Assembly (NCBI RefSeq): GCF_020831405.1 | Contig: NZ_JAJHPU010000008.1 | Span: 146,911-210,910 of the forward strand | DNA: 64,000 nt | DNA from: Pseudomonas oryzagri | Lineage (GTDB): Bacteria; Pseudomonadota; Gammaproteobacteria; Pseudomonadales; Pseudomonadaceae | Direction: 5' to 3' | Shown here: positions 42,927-54,462 of the stretch, piece by piece | Position numbering within the stretch: the first letter of the stretch is position 1 | Layout: every line of letters starts with the position of its first letter | Made by a program: the position numbers and the translations under genes | Notes under the pieces: model-generated | Databases searched by the model: none | The model's input: the letters and a program-made list of their open reading frames with translations, nothing else | Told to the model about the DNA's origin: nothing

Positions 42927-44264
42927 TTACAGGAAGCGCAGGTCCAGCGGGTACTGGACGATCACCCGCAGCTCGTCGACGTCGCGCTCGTAGTGGTCGC
43001 CGCCGCTGCGGTGGGTGGCCTGCATGACGTTGAACGACAGATCGCGGGCCGGGCCGTCCTGCACCACGTAGCTGATCCAGAAGTTGCGCTCCCAGTGCTT
43101 GCCGTCGCTGGTGCCGTTGAAATAGCTGTACGGCCCGGTGGCCTCGGTGCCGTCGATGTCGCTGCCGCGCACGTAGCGCGCGGTCAGGCCGAGGCCGGGG
43201 ATGCCCAGGGCGGCGAAGTCGTAGTCGTAGCGGGCCTGCCAGGCGCGCTCGTTGGGGCTGTTGAAGTCGGAGACCTGCGAGGCGCTGTCCAGCTGGATGT
43301 CGTAGGTATTCCACACGTAGTCGAACGGCGTGTCGCCGTCGATGCGGGTGTAGGACAGGGTGAAGGCATGGGCACCGACGCCCAGGCCGACGCGGGCGCT
43401 CCAGGAGTCGTTGTCGATCTCGCCGAGCAGCGCGCTGCCGGCGTCGCGGGTGCGGTAGTAGTTGAGGCCGGTCTTGAAGGTCAGGCCGTCGCCGAGCGGC
43501 TGGGTCAGCGCCACGCTGAAGAACGACTGGGTCCAGATGTCGTCCAGCTCGCTGGTGTGCAGGCGCAGCTTGAGCGCATCGCTGACGCGGTAGTCGCCGC
43601 CCAGGTAGACAACGTCGTCGGCGTCCTTGAAGGTGCCGGCGTAGACGGTGCCGAGGTCGCCGCGATGGTTGCTGGCGTTGCGGTCGCTGCTCGACTCCAG
43701 CTTGCCGCCCTCCAGGGTCAGGCCCTCGATGGAAGTGTTGGTGAAGATCCCGCCGCGCAGGGTCTGCGGCAGCAGGCGGATGTCGCTGGCGTTGAGCACC
43801 GGGCTGCTCGGGCGCACGTCGCCGTAGCGCACCTCGGTGTCGAAGGCGCGCAGCTTGATCGCCCCGCCGGCCTTGCCGTACTGGCTCTTCGGCTCGCCGT
43901 CGTTGTCGCGCGACACCAGGCCGGGAATGCCGCGGCCGTCGCCGACCAGGCCGTTGCCGCCGTCCAGCTTCACGGCCCACAGGCCATGGGCGTCGACGCC
44001 GACGCCGACCGTGCCCTGGGTGAAGCCGGACTCGAAGTTGGCGATCACCCCGTGCGCCCATTCGGCGTGGCGGCTCTGGCGCTTGCCGTCGGGCGTCACG
44101 GCGAAGTCGCCGTTGCGGAAGTCCTGGCTGAAGTAGTAGTTGCGGTTGGTCACTTCGAGGTGCGAGTCCTCGAGAAAGCCCCCCTCGGCGGCATGGGCCA
44201 GCGTCGGAATGGCAAGGAGGATGGCGAGCGGCAAGGCGGCGAGCGATTTGTTATGGAGCGGCAT
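42927..44264 (-). CDS. OprD-family outer membrane porin
   Basis: 445-aa substrate-specific porin with signal peptide ending near TLAHA-A. OprD hallmarks include the N-terminal FLEDSHLEVTNRNYYFSQDFRN, EWAHGVIANFESGFTQGTVGVGVDAHG and GGAIKLRAFDTEVRYGD, and the C-terminal strand ends in FL. OprD-type channels admit small carboxylates or amino acids. An SfnR-type activator site and a sigma-54-like promoter upstream suggest it serves uptake of the same sulfur compounds. It lies back to back with the cluster 2 control region, downstream-facing into the activator site of that operon. Confidence 0.9.
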   Translation of the reverse strand: MPLHNKSLAALPLAILLAIPTLAHAAEGGFLEDSHLEVTNRNYYFSQDFRNGDFAVTPDGKRQSRHAEWAHGVIANFESGFTQGTVGVGVDAHGLWAVKLDGGNGLVGDGRGIPGLVSRDNDGEPKSQYGKAGGAIKLRAFDTEVRYGDVRPSSPVLNASDIRLLPQTLRGGIFTNTSIEGLTLEGGKLESSSDRNASNHRGDLGTVYAGTFKDADDVVYLGGDYRVSDALKLRLHTSELDDIWTQSFFSVALTQPLGDGLTFKTGLNYYRTRDAGSALLGEIDNDSWSARVGLGVGAHAFTLSYTRIDGDTPFDYVWNTYDIQLDSASQVSDFNSPNERAWQARYDYDFAALGIPGLGLTARYVRGSDIDGTEATGPYSYFNGTSDGKHWERNFWISYVVQDGPARDLSFNVMQATHRSGGDHYERDVDELRVIVQYPLDLRFL

Positions 44265-44327
44265 GGATGGTTGTTTCCTGTTGCTGGAGCGTGACGGGCG
44301 TCCCCCAAGGACGTGCCCGGACTCCTT

Positions 44328-44343
44328 CTCAACATCCGTGCCA
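44328..44343 (-). promoter_or_regulatory. Sigma-54-like promoter of the OprD-type gene (non-canonical -12)
   Basis: Minus-strand TGGCACGGATGTTGAG has a perfect -24 half, but the -12 half reads GA where GC is expected. It is accepted because the activator repeat lies at the standard distance and an AT-rich block (44354-44380) sits between them, as at the other promoters. Confidence 0.5.
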
Positions 44344-44426
44344 CATATTTTTTTCTTTTATTTTCAGTTAGTTACGTTTAATTCCTGAAAATCATTCGAA
44401 TTGCCACGCAGGCAAAGTGCCCGTTC

Positions 44427-44446
44427 GCTGTTGGCGGCAGGACAGT
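44427..44446. promoter_or_regulatory. Upstream activator site for the OprD-type gene (probable SfnR site)
   Basis: GCTGTTGGCGGCAGGACAGT matches the pattern with one arm change. There are 83 bp between it and the -24 box at 44343. The rest of the 44265-44641 gap holds no other recognised feature. Confidence 0.6.
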
Positions 44447-44641
44447 GATCTTCCGGTACAGCGCGTGCCGAGCGGGCTGCGCGAGGGAGGTCCTGCGGTC
44501 CCGGCGCGCACCCCAGATGCCCGTTGCCCCGCCCGGCGCCGCGAGACGCCTTCGACTATCTTGAAGCGGTCGGCACCGCCCCGCCGGTGTCCCTGCCCAC
44601 GCGGATCGGCCGCATGGCCGTTCCCTTCGAGGAGTCAGCGC

Positions 44642-45148
44642 ATGTCCCTGTCCATGTACCAGGCCTCCCTGCCGGTGTTCGCCCGTGGCCTGGCCAACCT
44701 CGCCGTCATCCTGCGCAAGGCCGTCGCGCATGCCGAGGCGCGCAATATCGACCCGGAAGTCTTTCTCAACGCCCGCCTGGCGCCCGACATGTACCCGCTG
44801 GTGCGCCAGGTGCAGATCGTCTCCGACACCGCCAAGGGCTGCGCCGCGCGGCTGGCCGGCCTCGAGGTGCCGAGCTTCCCGGATACCGAGGCCAGCTTCG
44901 CCGAGTTGCAGGAGCGTCTCGCCAAGACCGCCACCTTCCTGCACGGCATAACGCCGGCGCAGGTCGACGGCAGCGAGGAGCGTCCCATCGTGCTCAAGGG
45001 CCACGAGCGGGAACTCCACTTCGTCGGCCAGGACTATCTGCTCAACTTCGCCCTGCCCAACTTCTTTTTCCACCTGGTCGCCGCCTACGCCATCCTGCGC
45101 CACAACGGCGTGGAGGTCGGCAAGCGCGACTATCTGGGCGCGTCCTGA
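44642..45148 (+). CDS. DUF1993-family protein
   Basis: 168-aa protein with SLSMYQASLPVFARGLANLAVILRKA at the start and HFVGQDYLLNFALPNFFFHLVAAYAILRHNGVEVGKRDYLG at the end, the typical DUF1993 pattern (a DinB-like four-helix fold is likely). The HxxxAY..LRH region may bind a metal, as in DinB-like proteins. Function unknown. GAGGAG precedes the ATG. A patatin-like gene follows 32 bp later. Confidence 0.82.
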   Translation: MSLSMYQASLPVFARGLANLAVILRKAVAHAEARNIDPEVFLNARLAPDMYPLVRQVQIVSDTAKGCAARLAGLEVPSFPDTEASFAELQERLAKTATFLHGITPAQVDGSEERPIVLKGHERELHFVGQDYLLNFALPNFFFHLVAAYAILRHNGVEVGKRDYLGAS

Positions 45149-45180
45149 GGCGAGCCGCGCCAGCGCGACGGAGAACGATC

Positions 45181-46059
45181 ATGGCCGAAGGAAAGACCGC
45201 GTTCGTACTGGCCGGCGGCGGCAGCCTCGGCGCCGTGCAGGTCGGCATGCTCAAGGCGCTGAGCCAGGCGGGCATCGTCCCCGACCTGGTGGTCGGCGCC
45301 TCGGTGGGGGCGATCAACGCGGCCTACTACGCCGCCGCCCCCGACGCCGACGGCGTGGCGCGACTCGAGCGCATCTGGCTGGGGTTGCGCCGCACCGACA
45401 TCTTCCCGCTGTCGACCCGCCTCACCCTGCTCGGCCTGCTCGGCCGGCGCGACTTCTTCGCCCTGCCCGGCCGCCTGCACGATCTGATCGCCGCGCAACT
45501 GCCCTACCGCAACCTGGAGGACGCCGCGCTGCCCTGCCACGTGGTCGCCACCGACGCGCTGAACGGCAAGGAGATCATCCTTTCCAGCGGCGAGGCCAGC
45601 CAGGCGCTGCTGGCCAGCGCGGCGATCCCGGCGGTGTTTCCCGCGGTGGTGATCGGCAACCGGCCGCTGATGGACGGCGGCATCGCCAGCCATACGCCGA
45701 TCTCCGCGGCGGTCGCCCTGGGCGCCACCCACGTGGTGATCCTGCCGACCGGCACGCCCTGCGCGCTGCAGGCGCCGCCCCACGGCGCGCTGGCCATCGC
45801 CCTGCACGCCATCAACCTGCTGGCCATGCGCCAGCTGCTGGCCGACGTCGACCGCTTCGCCGAGCGCTGCGAGCTGCTCGCGCTGCCGCCGCTATGCCCG
45901 CTGGCCGTCAACACCTTCGACTTCTCGCACACCGCCGAGTTGATCGCCCGCGCGGAAGCCAGCGCCGTCCACTGCCTGCGCGACGGTCTGGCCGGCCTCA
46001 AGGTCGGCCACACGCGGCGCCTGCTGGTCCCGCACAGCCATCGCGCCGGCCACGGCTAA
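45181..46059 (+). CDS. Patatin-like phospholipase
   Basis: 292-aa patatin-fold protein with the oxyanion loop GGGSLGAVQ near residues 12-20, nucleophile motif GASVG near 39-43, and the DGG motif (LMDGGIASHTP) that supplies the catalytic Asp. The Ser-Asp dyad is complete. It likely hydrolyses phospholipid or neutral-lipid esters in the cytoplasm; no signal peptide is visible. Probably cotranscribed with the DUF1993 gene. Confidence 0.87.
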   Translation: MAEGKTAFVLAGGGSLGAVQVGMLKALSQAGIVPDLVVGASVGAINAAYYAAAPDADGVARLERIWLGLRRTDIFPLSTRLTLLGLLGRRDFFALPGRLHDLIAAQLPYRNLEDAALPCHVVATDALNGKEIILSSGEASQALLASAAIPAVFPAVVIGNRPLMDGGIASHTPISAAVALGATHVVILPTGTPCALQAPPHGALAIALHAINLLAMRQLLADVDRFAERCELLALPPLCPLAVNTFDFSHTAELIARAEASAVHCLRDGLAGLKVGHTRRLLVPHSHRAGHG

Positions 46060-46135
46060 GTCGATCGCCAGGAGAGTCGCCCGCCGCGTTCGCCCCGGCA
46101 CCGAACAGGGCCGGGCGCAGCGGACGCGCCGGCGC

Positions 46136-48349
46136 TTAGCGGCTGGCCGCGGCGCTGGTCGCCAGGCGTTCGGCCACTTTCAGATTGGCCTGGCGCACCG
46201 CCTCGACGAAGCCCTGGTACGGGCGGTCGGTGATCGCCACCAGGCCGAGGTGGCCGTTCTCGCCGTCGAGCAGGCGGCCGGTGATCGGCTGGTCGATGTA
46301 CTGGAACCAGTGCAGGCCGACGATGTTGGGCTCGTCGAGCGCCCGCGCCAGGTAGTGCGCGTAGGCCGGACCGCGCTGCTCCTCCGTCCACACCTCCTGC
46401 AGACCGCCCCAGAACGGCCCGCGGTCGCGCGAGCCGAAGTGGAACTCGGTGATCATCAGCGGCTTGTCGAGCGCGCGCAGCACGGCGAAGTCGTAACCGT
46501 GCTGCGGCTCGCGGGTGTAGAAGTTGAAGCTCAGCACGTCGCAGTACCGGGCGCAGGCGTCCACCGCCTCCGGGATGGTGCCGGCGAAGCGCCCGCCGAG
46601 CAGCAGGTGGTTGGGGGCCTGCGCCTCGAGCTTCTCGGCGACGATGCGGAAGTAGGTGTCGGCGTACAGGCGCTGGAAGCGCAGCAGGTCCTCCTCGATG
46701 GCCGGATGGCCGGCATCCGGCAGCGGCGCCTCGAAGCCGGCCGCCTCCAGCACGCTCCAGTCGGCCAGTTCGATGCCCCAGGCCGCCGCCAACGCCGGGG
46801 CGTCGGGGTAGCGGCTACGCAGCTGCCCGACGAACGCCCGCTTGGCCGGCGACTCCCCGCCCAGGCGCAGGCTGCCGAGGGCCAGCGCGTAGCGCGCGCG
46901 CAGCGGCTCGCCGATGCCGACCCAGGCCAGCTCGTTGTCGGCGAAATAGCCGATCAGCCAGGGGTCGTCGGCATGCCCGGCGCTGGCGTCCTGCACGGCA
47001 CGCTCGGTGGCTTCGGCGAAGCGCGGGTCGAACGGGTCGGGCATGCTGCCCCACAGATCGAGGCCGGTGCTGACCGTGGCGAAGTTGCCGTTGATCAGCA
47101 GCGGCAGGGTGTAGGGCACGCGCCGGGCGGCGACCAGCGAGGCGTCGCTCCAGTTGCCGATGGTGTTGAAGCCCCAGGCCTTGAGGCGCTCCAGGGTGTG
47201 CGTGGTCCAGCGCGGCGCATCGAAGTTGCAGTCCTGCGCCTGGCCACAGGCGGGAGCGCCATAGCTGCGCCGCAGGTTGGCGCGGTAGAAGTCGAACCAG
47301 CGGCCGTGGGCGAAACCGAGATCGCGACTGGCGCCGGTGCCGCGGCGGCTGTCGCCGACGCCGTAATAGGCGGCCAGCGCGCTGCCGGGCTCCGGCAAGG
47401 CGGTGAACATCGCCTCGCGGCCCTCGACGTAGGTGGCGCTCTGCCCGGCGCTGAGCGCGTTGACGCCGAGCGAATAGAACGCCTGCCCCGAGGGGGTGAC
47501 CAGATACCAGCGGCCGTCGCGCTTCTCGGTGCGGAAGAAGCCGCTGGCGGTGAAGGTGGGGCCGTCGAGCAGGCCGCCGAAGCGGTCGGTGCGCGGCCGT
47601 TCGCCCAGCCAGCGCTGCAACTGCAGGTTCTCGGCCACCGCCGCCTCGCGCAGCTGGGTGTCGCTGGCGATCTTCTCCGGCCACTGCCCGCGGCTGAACT
47701 GGCCATAGTCGTCGACGATGCCGGCATAGGCGGCCTGCTGCAGATCGGTCTCGCTGCGCACGCCGAAGCGGCCGAGCAGCAGGCTCTGCGGCGCGTTGGG
47801 ATGATCGAGCGACAGGGTCACCGCCACCACCTGGCTGCGGTCGAGCTGGCCGTCCACCCAAGTGGCCAGCAGGGTGCGCTGTTCGCCCGCGCTCCACGGC
47901 ATCGGCGGCGCGGCGCGCATGCCCTGGCTGCGCGGCGTGGTCGCCTGCAAGGGCACCAGCAGCTCCTGGGCGGGACCGGACGGCAGGGCGATGCGGCTGC
48001 TCAGCACCTGGCCGTCGGCGCTCTCGATCTTCACGTCGAGGGTCAGCGCCCAGTCCATCGCGCTCTGCAGGCGCAGGCTGAGGGCGCTGGCCTGCGACCA
48101 GTCCCAGCTGCCGCTCGGCGGGGTCAGGCGCAGGCTGGCCGCGTCGCCGGCGGCGAAGGTCACCCGGCGCAGCGCTTCGCCCAGCGCGGTGGTTTCGGCG
48201 GCGCCGTCGGCCAGCTCGGCATGGTCGGTGGCGACGCTGGCCGTCGGCCCCGGGCTGACGAAGTCGAACAGGGGCGCCGGCTCGGCCTGGGCGGCCTGCA
48301 GCGGCAGGGCGACCAGCAACGACAGCGCGGACAGCAGGGGACGAATCAT
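46136..48349 (-). CDS. Secreted glycoside hydrolase, clan GH-A (agarase/GH50-like)
   Basis: 737-aa protein with a signal peptide ending near LQAAQA-E, an N-terminal beta-rich domain (to about residue 190) and a TIM-barrel catalytic domain. The acid/base motif is GYFADNELAW with Asn472-Glu473, and the nucleophile is Glu635 in MITEFHFGS; the NE pair and late Glu are clan GH-A features. GFFRTEKRDGRWYLVTPSGQAFYSLGVN is typical of beta-agarase-type (GH50) and related families. The true substrate may be another galactose-containing polymer. The start at 48349 is chosen for the signal peptide; upstream in-frame codons are not supported. Confidence 0.72.
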   Translation of the reverse strand: MIRPLLSALSLLVALPLQAAQAEPAPLFDFVSPGPTASVATDHAELADGAAETTALGEALRRVTFAAGDAASLRLTPPSGSWDWSQASALSLRLQSAMDWALTLDVKIESADGQVLSSRIALPSGPAQELLVPLQATTPRSQGMRAAPPMPWSAGEQRTLLATWVDGQLDRSQVVAVTLSLDHPNAPQSLLLGRFGVRSETDLQQAAYAGIVDDYGQFSRGQWPEKIASDTQLREAAVAENLQLQRWLGERPRTDRFGGLLDGPTFTASGFFRTEKRDGRWYLVTPSGQAFYSLGVNALSAGQSATYVEGREAMFTALPEPGSALAAYYGVGDSRRGTGASRDLGFAHGRWFDFYRANLRRSYGAPACGQAQDCNFDAPRWTTHTLERLKAWGFNTIGNWSDASLVAARRVPYTLPLLINGNFATVSTGLDLWGSMPDPFDPRFAEATERAVQDASAGHADDPWLIGYFADNELAWVGIGEPLRARYALALGSLRLGGESPAKRAFVGQLRSRYPDAPALAAAWGIELADWSVLEAAGFEAPLPDAGHPAIEEDLLRFQRLYADTYFRIVAEKLEAQAPNHLLLGGRFAGTIPEAVDACARYCDVLSFNFYTREPQHGYDFAVLRALDKPLMITEFHFGSRDRGPFWGGLQEVWTEEQRGPAYAHYLARALDEPNIVGLHWFQYIDQPITGRLLDGENGHLGLVAITDRPYQGFVEAVRQANLKVAERLATSAAASR

Positions 48350-48523
48350 TTCGCGGGTTCTCCATGGCCCCGCACGTGCGTCGGGGCGGGCAGAAAGGCG
48401 CAGTAGAACACGCCGGGCCTGCGAAGTTCCAAACCCGGTCGGCCGATGAAGCCTCCGCTCGTCCGTCAATCCTGCCCGTGCGGCTTCGCGAATCGGCCAG
48501 CGGGCCCGCCCCGCCGCCGCTCG

Positions 48524-48943
48524 TCAGACGTAGATGACCTTGCCGCGGTAGACGATCCGCTTGCGGCCCTGGGCGTCGACCGGCGCCTCCTTGGCTGCGG
48601 GCCCGGCGTTGCCCGGCGGGTCGCCGGCGTCGACTTTGGCGCCGCGGTAATAGCGCGCGCTCGCCCCCTCGTCCGCCGGGGCGCCCTCCCCGGTCTGCTC
48701 CGGCGCGCCGCGGTGGCGGGCGAGCAAACGCTGCGCCGCCGGGCTCAGCGCCTGAAGAAACTCCGCCTTGCGCCGCCGAATGCCCGCCTCCGTGCTCGCC
48801 TCGGCGGCCTCCAGCAGGCCGAGGATCTCGGCCAGCGACTTGCGGAAGGCGAAGCGCTTGCCGCCTTCCAGTTCCACGGCCATCGCCAGCTTGCCCAGGC
48901 ACAGCCAGGCCGCTTCCGACAATTCCAGCTTGCCGATATCCAT
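48524..48943 (-). CDS. Conserved-looking hypothetical protein (139 aa)
   Basis: Residues 1-75 are alpha-helical in character (LELSEAAWLCLGKLAMAVELEGGKRFAF), 76-115 are low-complexity and charged, and the C-terminus ends in a basic, beta-like RKRIVYRGKVIYV. No domain is recognised. The start at 48943 is preferred over a longer frame because the extension looks non-coding. No operon partner. Confidence 0.55.
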   Translation of the reverse strand: MDIGKLELSEAAWLCLGKLAMAVELEGGKRFAFRKSLAEILGLLEAAEASTEAGIRRRKAEFLQALSPAAQRLLARHRGAPEQTGEGAPADEGASARYYRGAKVDAGDPPGNAGPAAKEAPVDAQGRKRIVYRGKVIYV

Positions 48944-49152
48944 TTCACGCGCTCCATTCACCAGACCCGTCCAGGAATGCCCGGCAGCTCCCGCCCAGGC
49001 GCGCGTGCTCAGCAAAAATCACACCATATGAATGGACAACAGAACCGTGCAGCCACCGGCCGGCAAGCAGGCACGGCAGAGGAGGCAGGTATCCGACTGT
49101 CAGGCTGGGAGAAAAGCGCTACCATCGGGCCAAACGACAGGAGTCTCACCCC

Positions 49153-49548
49153 ATGTCCGCATCGCTCGACGAACTGCTGCAAACCCTGATCAGCGCTGAG
49201 CGCGCCGGTGTCCACGTGGCCTCGGCCAGTCTGCGCGAATGCACCGACCCGGCGCTCAAGCCGCTGCTGGAACGGATCCTCGCCGGCGAGGGGGAAAGCT
49301 GCCGGCGCCTGCTGGTCTGCCTGAAGCACCTGGGCGTGGAACCGAACCGGGAGACGGGTAGCTTTTACGACAAGGCGATGGCGATAGCCGACATGCAACA
49401 ACGCCTGGCGTTCATCGACCGCGGCCAGCAGTGGGTGATCCGCAAGCTGCGCGAGCATCTGCCGCAGTGCGACGACCCGCTGGTGCGCGGCGAGCTGGAG
49501 GAGGTGCTGCGCATCCACGAGGAAAACAGCGCCGCCTCGCAGGCCTGA
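49153..49548 (+). CDS. Small ferritin-like/four-helix protein
   Basis: 131-aa helical protein: LDELLQTLISAERAGVHVASASL, ERILAGEGESCRRLLVCLKHLGVEPN and IHEENSAASQA. The E-R-A-G start helix and the later H-E-E-N resemble ferritin-like proteins of the DUF6306 type (recollection). Glu and His at the expected helix positions could bind a metal but this is not certain. Single gene, followed by a strong terminator. Confidence 0.65.
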   Translation: MSASLDELLQTLISAERAGVHVASASLRECTDPALKPLLERILAGEGESCRRLLVCLKHLGVEPNRETGSFYDKAMAIADMQQRLAFIDRGQQWVIRKLREHLPQCDDPLVRGELEEVLRIHEENSAASQA

Positions 49549-49620
49549 GGGCCGCCGGACGGGGAGCTGCCCCCGACCAGAGCCCGCCAGCGAAAAGCCT
49601 GCAAACGAAAAGTCCGCAAA

Positions 49621-49652
49621 CGAAAAGGGCCGCCTCGCGGCGGCCCTTTTCG
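49621..49652. terminator. Bidirectional terminator between the ferritin-like gene and cysS
   Basis: Perfect 14-bp arms CGAAAAGGGCCGCC/GGCGGCCCTTTTCG around TCGC, with A and T runs built into the stem ends, so it works for both converging genes. Confidence 0.88.
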
Positions 49653-49667
49653 ACACAGTGGATCGAC

Positions 49668-51053
49668 TTACTCGGCCAGGCGCCAGGTGGTGCCGCCCTT
49701 GCCGTCCTCCAGCACCACGCCCATGGCGGTGAGCTGGTCGCGGATGCGGTCGCTTTCGGCCCAGTTCTTCTCGGCGCGCGCAGCCAGGCGCGCGGCGATC
49801 AGCGCCTCGACCTCGGCGGCGTCGACCTTGCCGGCAGCACCGGCCTGCAGGAAGGCGTCGGGGTCGAGCTGCAGCACGCCAAGCAGGCCGGCCAGCTCCT
49901 TGAGGCGCGCGGCCAGCGCGGCGGCGGCATTCAGATCACTCTCACGCAGGCGGTTGACCTCGCGGATCATCTCGAACAGCACCGCGCAGGCTTCCGGCGA
50001 GTTGAAGTCGTCGTCCATCGCCGCACCGAAGCGGGCGACGAACTCGTCGCCACCGGCAGGCGCCGCGTCCGGCAGGCCCTTGAGGCCGTTGTAGAAGCGC
50101 TCCAGGGCGCCCTTGGCCTCGCGCAGGCTGTCTTCGGAGTAGTTGATCGGGCTGCGGTAGTGGCTGGACACCAGGAGGTAGCGCACCACCTCGGGGTGGT
50201 ACTTCTCCAGCACCTCGCGGATGGTGAAGAAGTTGCCGAGGCTCTTGGACATCTTCTCGCCGTCGACGCGCACCGCGCCGGCGTGCATCCAGGCGTTGGC
50301 GTACAGCTTGCCGGTGGCCGCTTCGCTCTGCGCGATCTCGTTCTCGTGGTGCGGGAACACCAGGTCCGGGCCGCCGCCGTGGATGTCGAAGGTCTCGCCC
50401 AGGCAGCAGGTGGACATCACCGAGCACTCGATGTGCCAGCCCGGCCGGCCGGCGCCCCAGGGCGACTCCCAGCTCGGCTCGCCCGGCTTGGCGCCCTTCC
50501 ACAGGACGAAGTCGAGCGGATCTTCCTTGGCCTCGTCGACCTCGATGCGCGCGCCGATCTTCAGGTCCTCGATCTTGCGCCGCGACAGCTTGCCGTAGCC
50601 CTCGAACTTGCCGACCCGGTAGTAGACGTCGCCGTTGCCCGGGGCGTAGGCGAAGCCCTTGTCGATCAGGGTCTGGATCATCGCGTGCATGCCGGCGATG
50701 TGGTCGGTGGCGCGCGGCTCGATGTCCGGGCGCAGCACGTTGAGGCGCGCCTCGTCCTCGTGCATCGCGGCGATCATGCGGCCGACCAGATCCTGGAACG
50801 ACTCGCCGTTCTCGTTGGCGCGCTTGATGATCTTGTCGTCGATGTCGGTGATGTTGCGCACGTAGGTCAGCTCATAGCCGCGATGGCGCAGCCAGCGGGC
50901 GACCACGTCGAACGCCACCATCACCCGCGCGTGGCCGATGTGGCAGAAGTCGTAGACGGTCATGCCGCACACGTACATGCGGACCTTGTTGCCTTCCAGC
51001 GGCTTGAACGCGTCCTTGCTCTTGGACAGGGTGCTGTAGATGGAAAGCGTCAT
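49668..51053 (-). CDS. cysS: Cysteinyl-tRNA synthetase
   Basis: 461-aa class I tRNA synthetase, the normal length. It has the zinc Cys in [18 protein letters not shown] with the HIGH motif (HIGH written as CHIGHA), the GWHIECS zinc/substrate region and the KMSKSLGN form of the KMSKS loop. It charges tRNA-Cys. It starts directly after the glnS stop codon, so glnS-cysS are cotranscribed. Confidence 0.97.
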   Translation of the reverse strand: MTLSIYSTLSKSKDAFKPLEGNKVRMYVCGMTVYDFCHIGHARVMVAFDVVARWLRHRGYELTYVRNITDIDDKIIKRANENGESFQDLVGRMIAAMHEDEARLNVLRPDIEPRATDHIAGMHAMIQTLIDKGFAYAPGNGDVYYRVGKFEGYGKLSRRKIEDLKIGARIEVDEAKEDPLDFVLWKGAKPGEPSWESPWGAGRPGWHIECSVMSTCCLGETFDIHGGGPDLVFPHHENEIAQSEAATGKLYANAWMHAGAVRVDGEKMSKSLGNFFTIREVLEKYHPEVVRYLLVSSHYRSPINYSEDSLREAKGALERFYNGLKGLPDAAPAGGDEFVARFGAAMDDDFNSPEACAVLFEMIREVNRLRESDLNAAAALAARLKELAGLLGVLQLDPDAFLQAGAAGKVDAAEVEALIAARLAARAEKNWAESDRIRDQLTAMGVVLEDGKGGTTWRLAE

Positions 51054-52724
<1,671 letters not shown>

Positions 52725-52866
52725 GGTGTCCTTGAACATGTCGGTGGCGGCCAGGGTAGGCCGGCCAATGCAAAGCGCTTATCATAGCGAACCCGTCAAG
52801 CCCCCGACAGACCACCCGCCGCGGTGACGCCGGGGCGCATCCATCCATTCAGCGGAATTCCTTCCC

Positions 52867-53361
52867 ATGATCAAGCTGCATACCAACTTCGGCGTCATCA
52901 CCCTGCAACTGTTCGCCGACAAGGCCCCGGAAACCGCAGCCAACTTCGAGCAGTACGTGAAGGATGGCCACTACAATGGCACCATCTTCCACCGCGTGAT
53001 CGGCAACTTCATGATCCAGGGCGGCGGTTTCGAGCCGGGCCTGAAGCAGAAGAGCACCCGCGCACCGATCAAGAACGAGGCCAACAACGGCCTGTCCAAC
53101 AAGGTCGGCACCATCGCCATGGCCCGCACCATGGACCCGCATTCGGCCAGCGCGCAGTTCTTCATCAACGTCGCCGACAACACCTTCCTCGACCACACCG
53201 CGCCGACCACCCAGGGCTGGGGCTACGCCGTGTTCGGCGAAGTGGTGGAAGGCATGGACGTGGTCGACAAGATCAAGGCCGTGGCCACCGGCAACCGCTC
53301 CGGTCATGGCGACGTACCGCTGGACGACGTGATCATCGAGAAGGCCGAAGTCGTCGCCTGA
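52867..53361 (+). CDS. ppiB: Cytoplasmic cyclophilin-type peptidyl-prolyl isomerase B
   Basis: 164-aa cyclophilin without signal peptide. [14 protein letters not shown] carries the catalytic Arg and Phe/Met/Gln set, and [17 protein letters not shown] completes the active-site groove. It speeds proline isomerisation in folding. It is followed by lpxH 4 bp later; the pair and its divergence from glnS-cysS match the P. aeruginosa order. Confidence 0.95.
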   Translation: MIKLHTNFGVITLQLFADKAPETAANFEQYVKDGHYNGTIFHRVIGNFMIQGGGFEPGLKQKSTRAPIKNEANNGLSNKVGTIAMARTMDPHSASAQFFINVADNTFLDHTAPTTQGWGYAVFGEVVEGMDVVDKIKAVATGNRSGHGDVPLDDVIIEKAEVVA

Positions 53362-53365
53362 TTCG

Positions 53366-54091
53366 ATGAGCGTCCTGTTCATCTCGGACCTGCATCTCGA
53401 AGCGCAGCGCCCGGACATCGTCCGGGCGTTTCTGCATTTTCTGGACAGCCGCGCCGCCCAGGCCGAAGCCCTGTACATCCTCGGCGACTTCTTCGAGGTG
53501 TGGATCGGCGACGACGGCATGGACGACTTCCAGCGCTCCATCGCCAGCGCCCTGCGCCGCTTGAGCGATGCCGGCACGCGCATCTACCTGATGCACGGCA
53601 ACCGCGACTTCCTCATCGGCCGGCGCTTCTGCCGCGAGGCCGGCTGCACCCTGCTCAAGGAAGGCAGCGTGATCGAGCTCAACGGCGAGCCGGTGCTGCT
53701 GCTGCACGGCGACAGCCTGTGCACCCGCGACGAGAGCTACCAGCGCATGCGCAAGCGCCTGCGCAACCCCTTCTCTTTATGGCTGCTGCGCCACCTGCCG
53801 CTGGCCACCCGCCACAAGCTGGCCCGCAAGCTGCGCGATGCCAGCCGCATGCGCACCCGCGAAAAGGCCGCCGACATCGTCGACGTCACCCCCGAAGCGG
53901 TGCCGCAGCTCATGGCCCGGCGCGGCGTACGCACCCTGATCCACGGCCACACCCACCGCCCGGCCGTGCACAAGCTGCTGGTCGACGGCCAGAACGCCCA
54001 GCGCATCGTCCTCGGCGACTGGGACCGCCAGGGCTGGGCGCTGGAAGTCGACGCCCAGGGCTACCGCCTGGCGGCCTTCCCTCTCGGCTGA
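53366..54091 (+). CDS. lpxH: UDP-2,3-diacylglucosamine diphosphatase LpxH
   Basis: 241-aa calcineurin-like phosphoesterase that cleaves UDP-diacylglucosamine to lipid X in lipid A synthesis, at the inner membrane face. The metal-binding motifs are [28 protein letters not shown] and GHTHRPAVH, and the internal [13 protein letters not shown] is LpxH-specific. Directly follows ppiB and is probably cotranscribed. Confidence 0.95.
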   Translation: MSVLFISDLHLEAQRPDIVRAFLHFLDSRAAQAEALYILGDFFEVWIGDDGMDDFQRSIASALRRLSDAGTRIYLMHGNRDFLIGRRFCREAGCTLLKEGSVIELNGEPVLLLHGDSLCTRDESYQRMRKRLRNPFSLWLLRHLPLATRHKLARKLRDASRMRTREKAADIVDVTPEAVPQLMARRGVRTLIHGHTHRPAVHKLLVDGQNAQRIVLGDWDRQGWALEVDAQGYRLAAFPLG

Positions 54092-54462
54092 TCGCCCCGC
54101 GGGCATACTGCCCGCCCCTCCACGCCCCCTCTCGAAGCCACTTCGAAGCCTCCTCGAATGACGACCCCGTGCGCTCGGGTGCATGGCGGCCTGCCCCCTG
54201 AGCGCAAAGCGATTATTTTTTGACGCTCGATCCCCAGCAGAAAAATATTTTTACCCTTCCTACTTTAGTTCCGTTACCCAGCTCACGCTTTTCGGCATAA
54301 TGCCATCACAAAACCGAGCAAAAGCGGCAAAAAAGGCGACCGTGATACGTCATATTTTTGACGACTATTCTGCGCCACCCTCTGCCCACACCCGATCAAC
54401 AATCGAGAACATCGGCATTCACCCCGAAAACCTGGGGGGTAATCGCCAAGGAACGTTCCCTC
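54092..54462. other. Intergenic control region of the adhesin operon
   Basis: 371 bp without a gene. The first part holds a small hairpin (CGGGCA/TGCCCG near 54102-54116) that may end the lpxH transcript. AT-rich DNA from about 54210 to 54370 is unusual for this genome and is the likely promoter area. A FleQ-like box is listed separately. Confidence 0.6.
54349..54362. promoter_or_regulatory. FleQ-like binding box upstream of the adhesin operon
   Basis: GTCATATTTTTGAC fits the GTCA-N6-TGAC pattern of FleQ sites, which control biofilm matrix and adhesin genes in Pseudomonas in response to c-di-GMP. It lies about 100 bp upstream of the TolC-like gene. One site only, so the match could be chance. 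Confidence 0.4.

Noticed and set aside
44407..44422. Second -24/-12-like sequence (GGGCACTTTGCCTGCG, minus strand) before the OprD-type gene
   Set aside because: GG and GC are 10 bases apart, but it abuts the activator dyad at 44427, which is too close for normal activation, and lies far from the gene. The element at 44328 fits the regulon geometry better.
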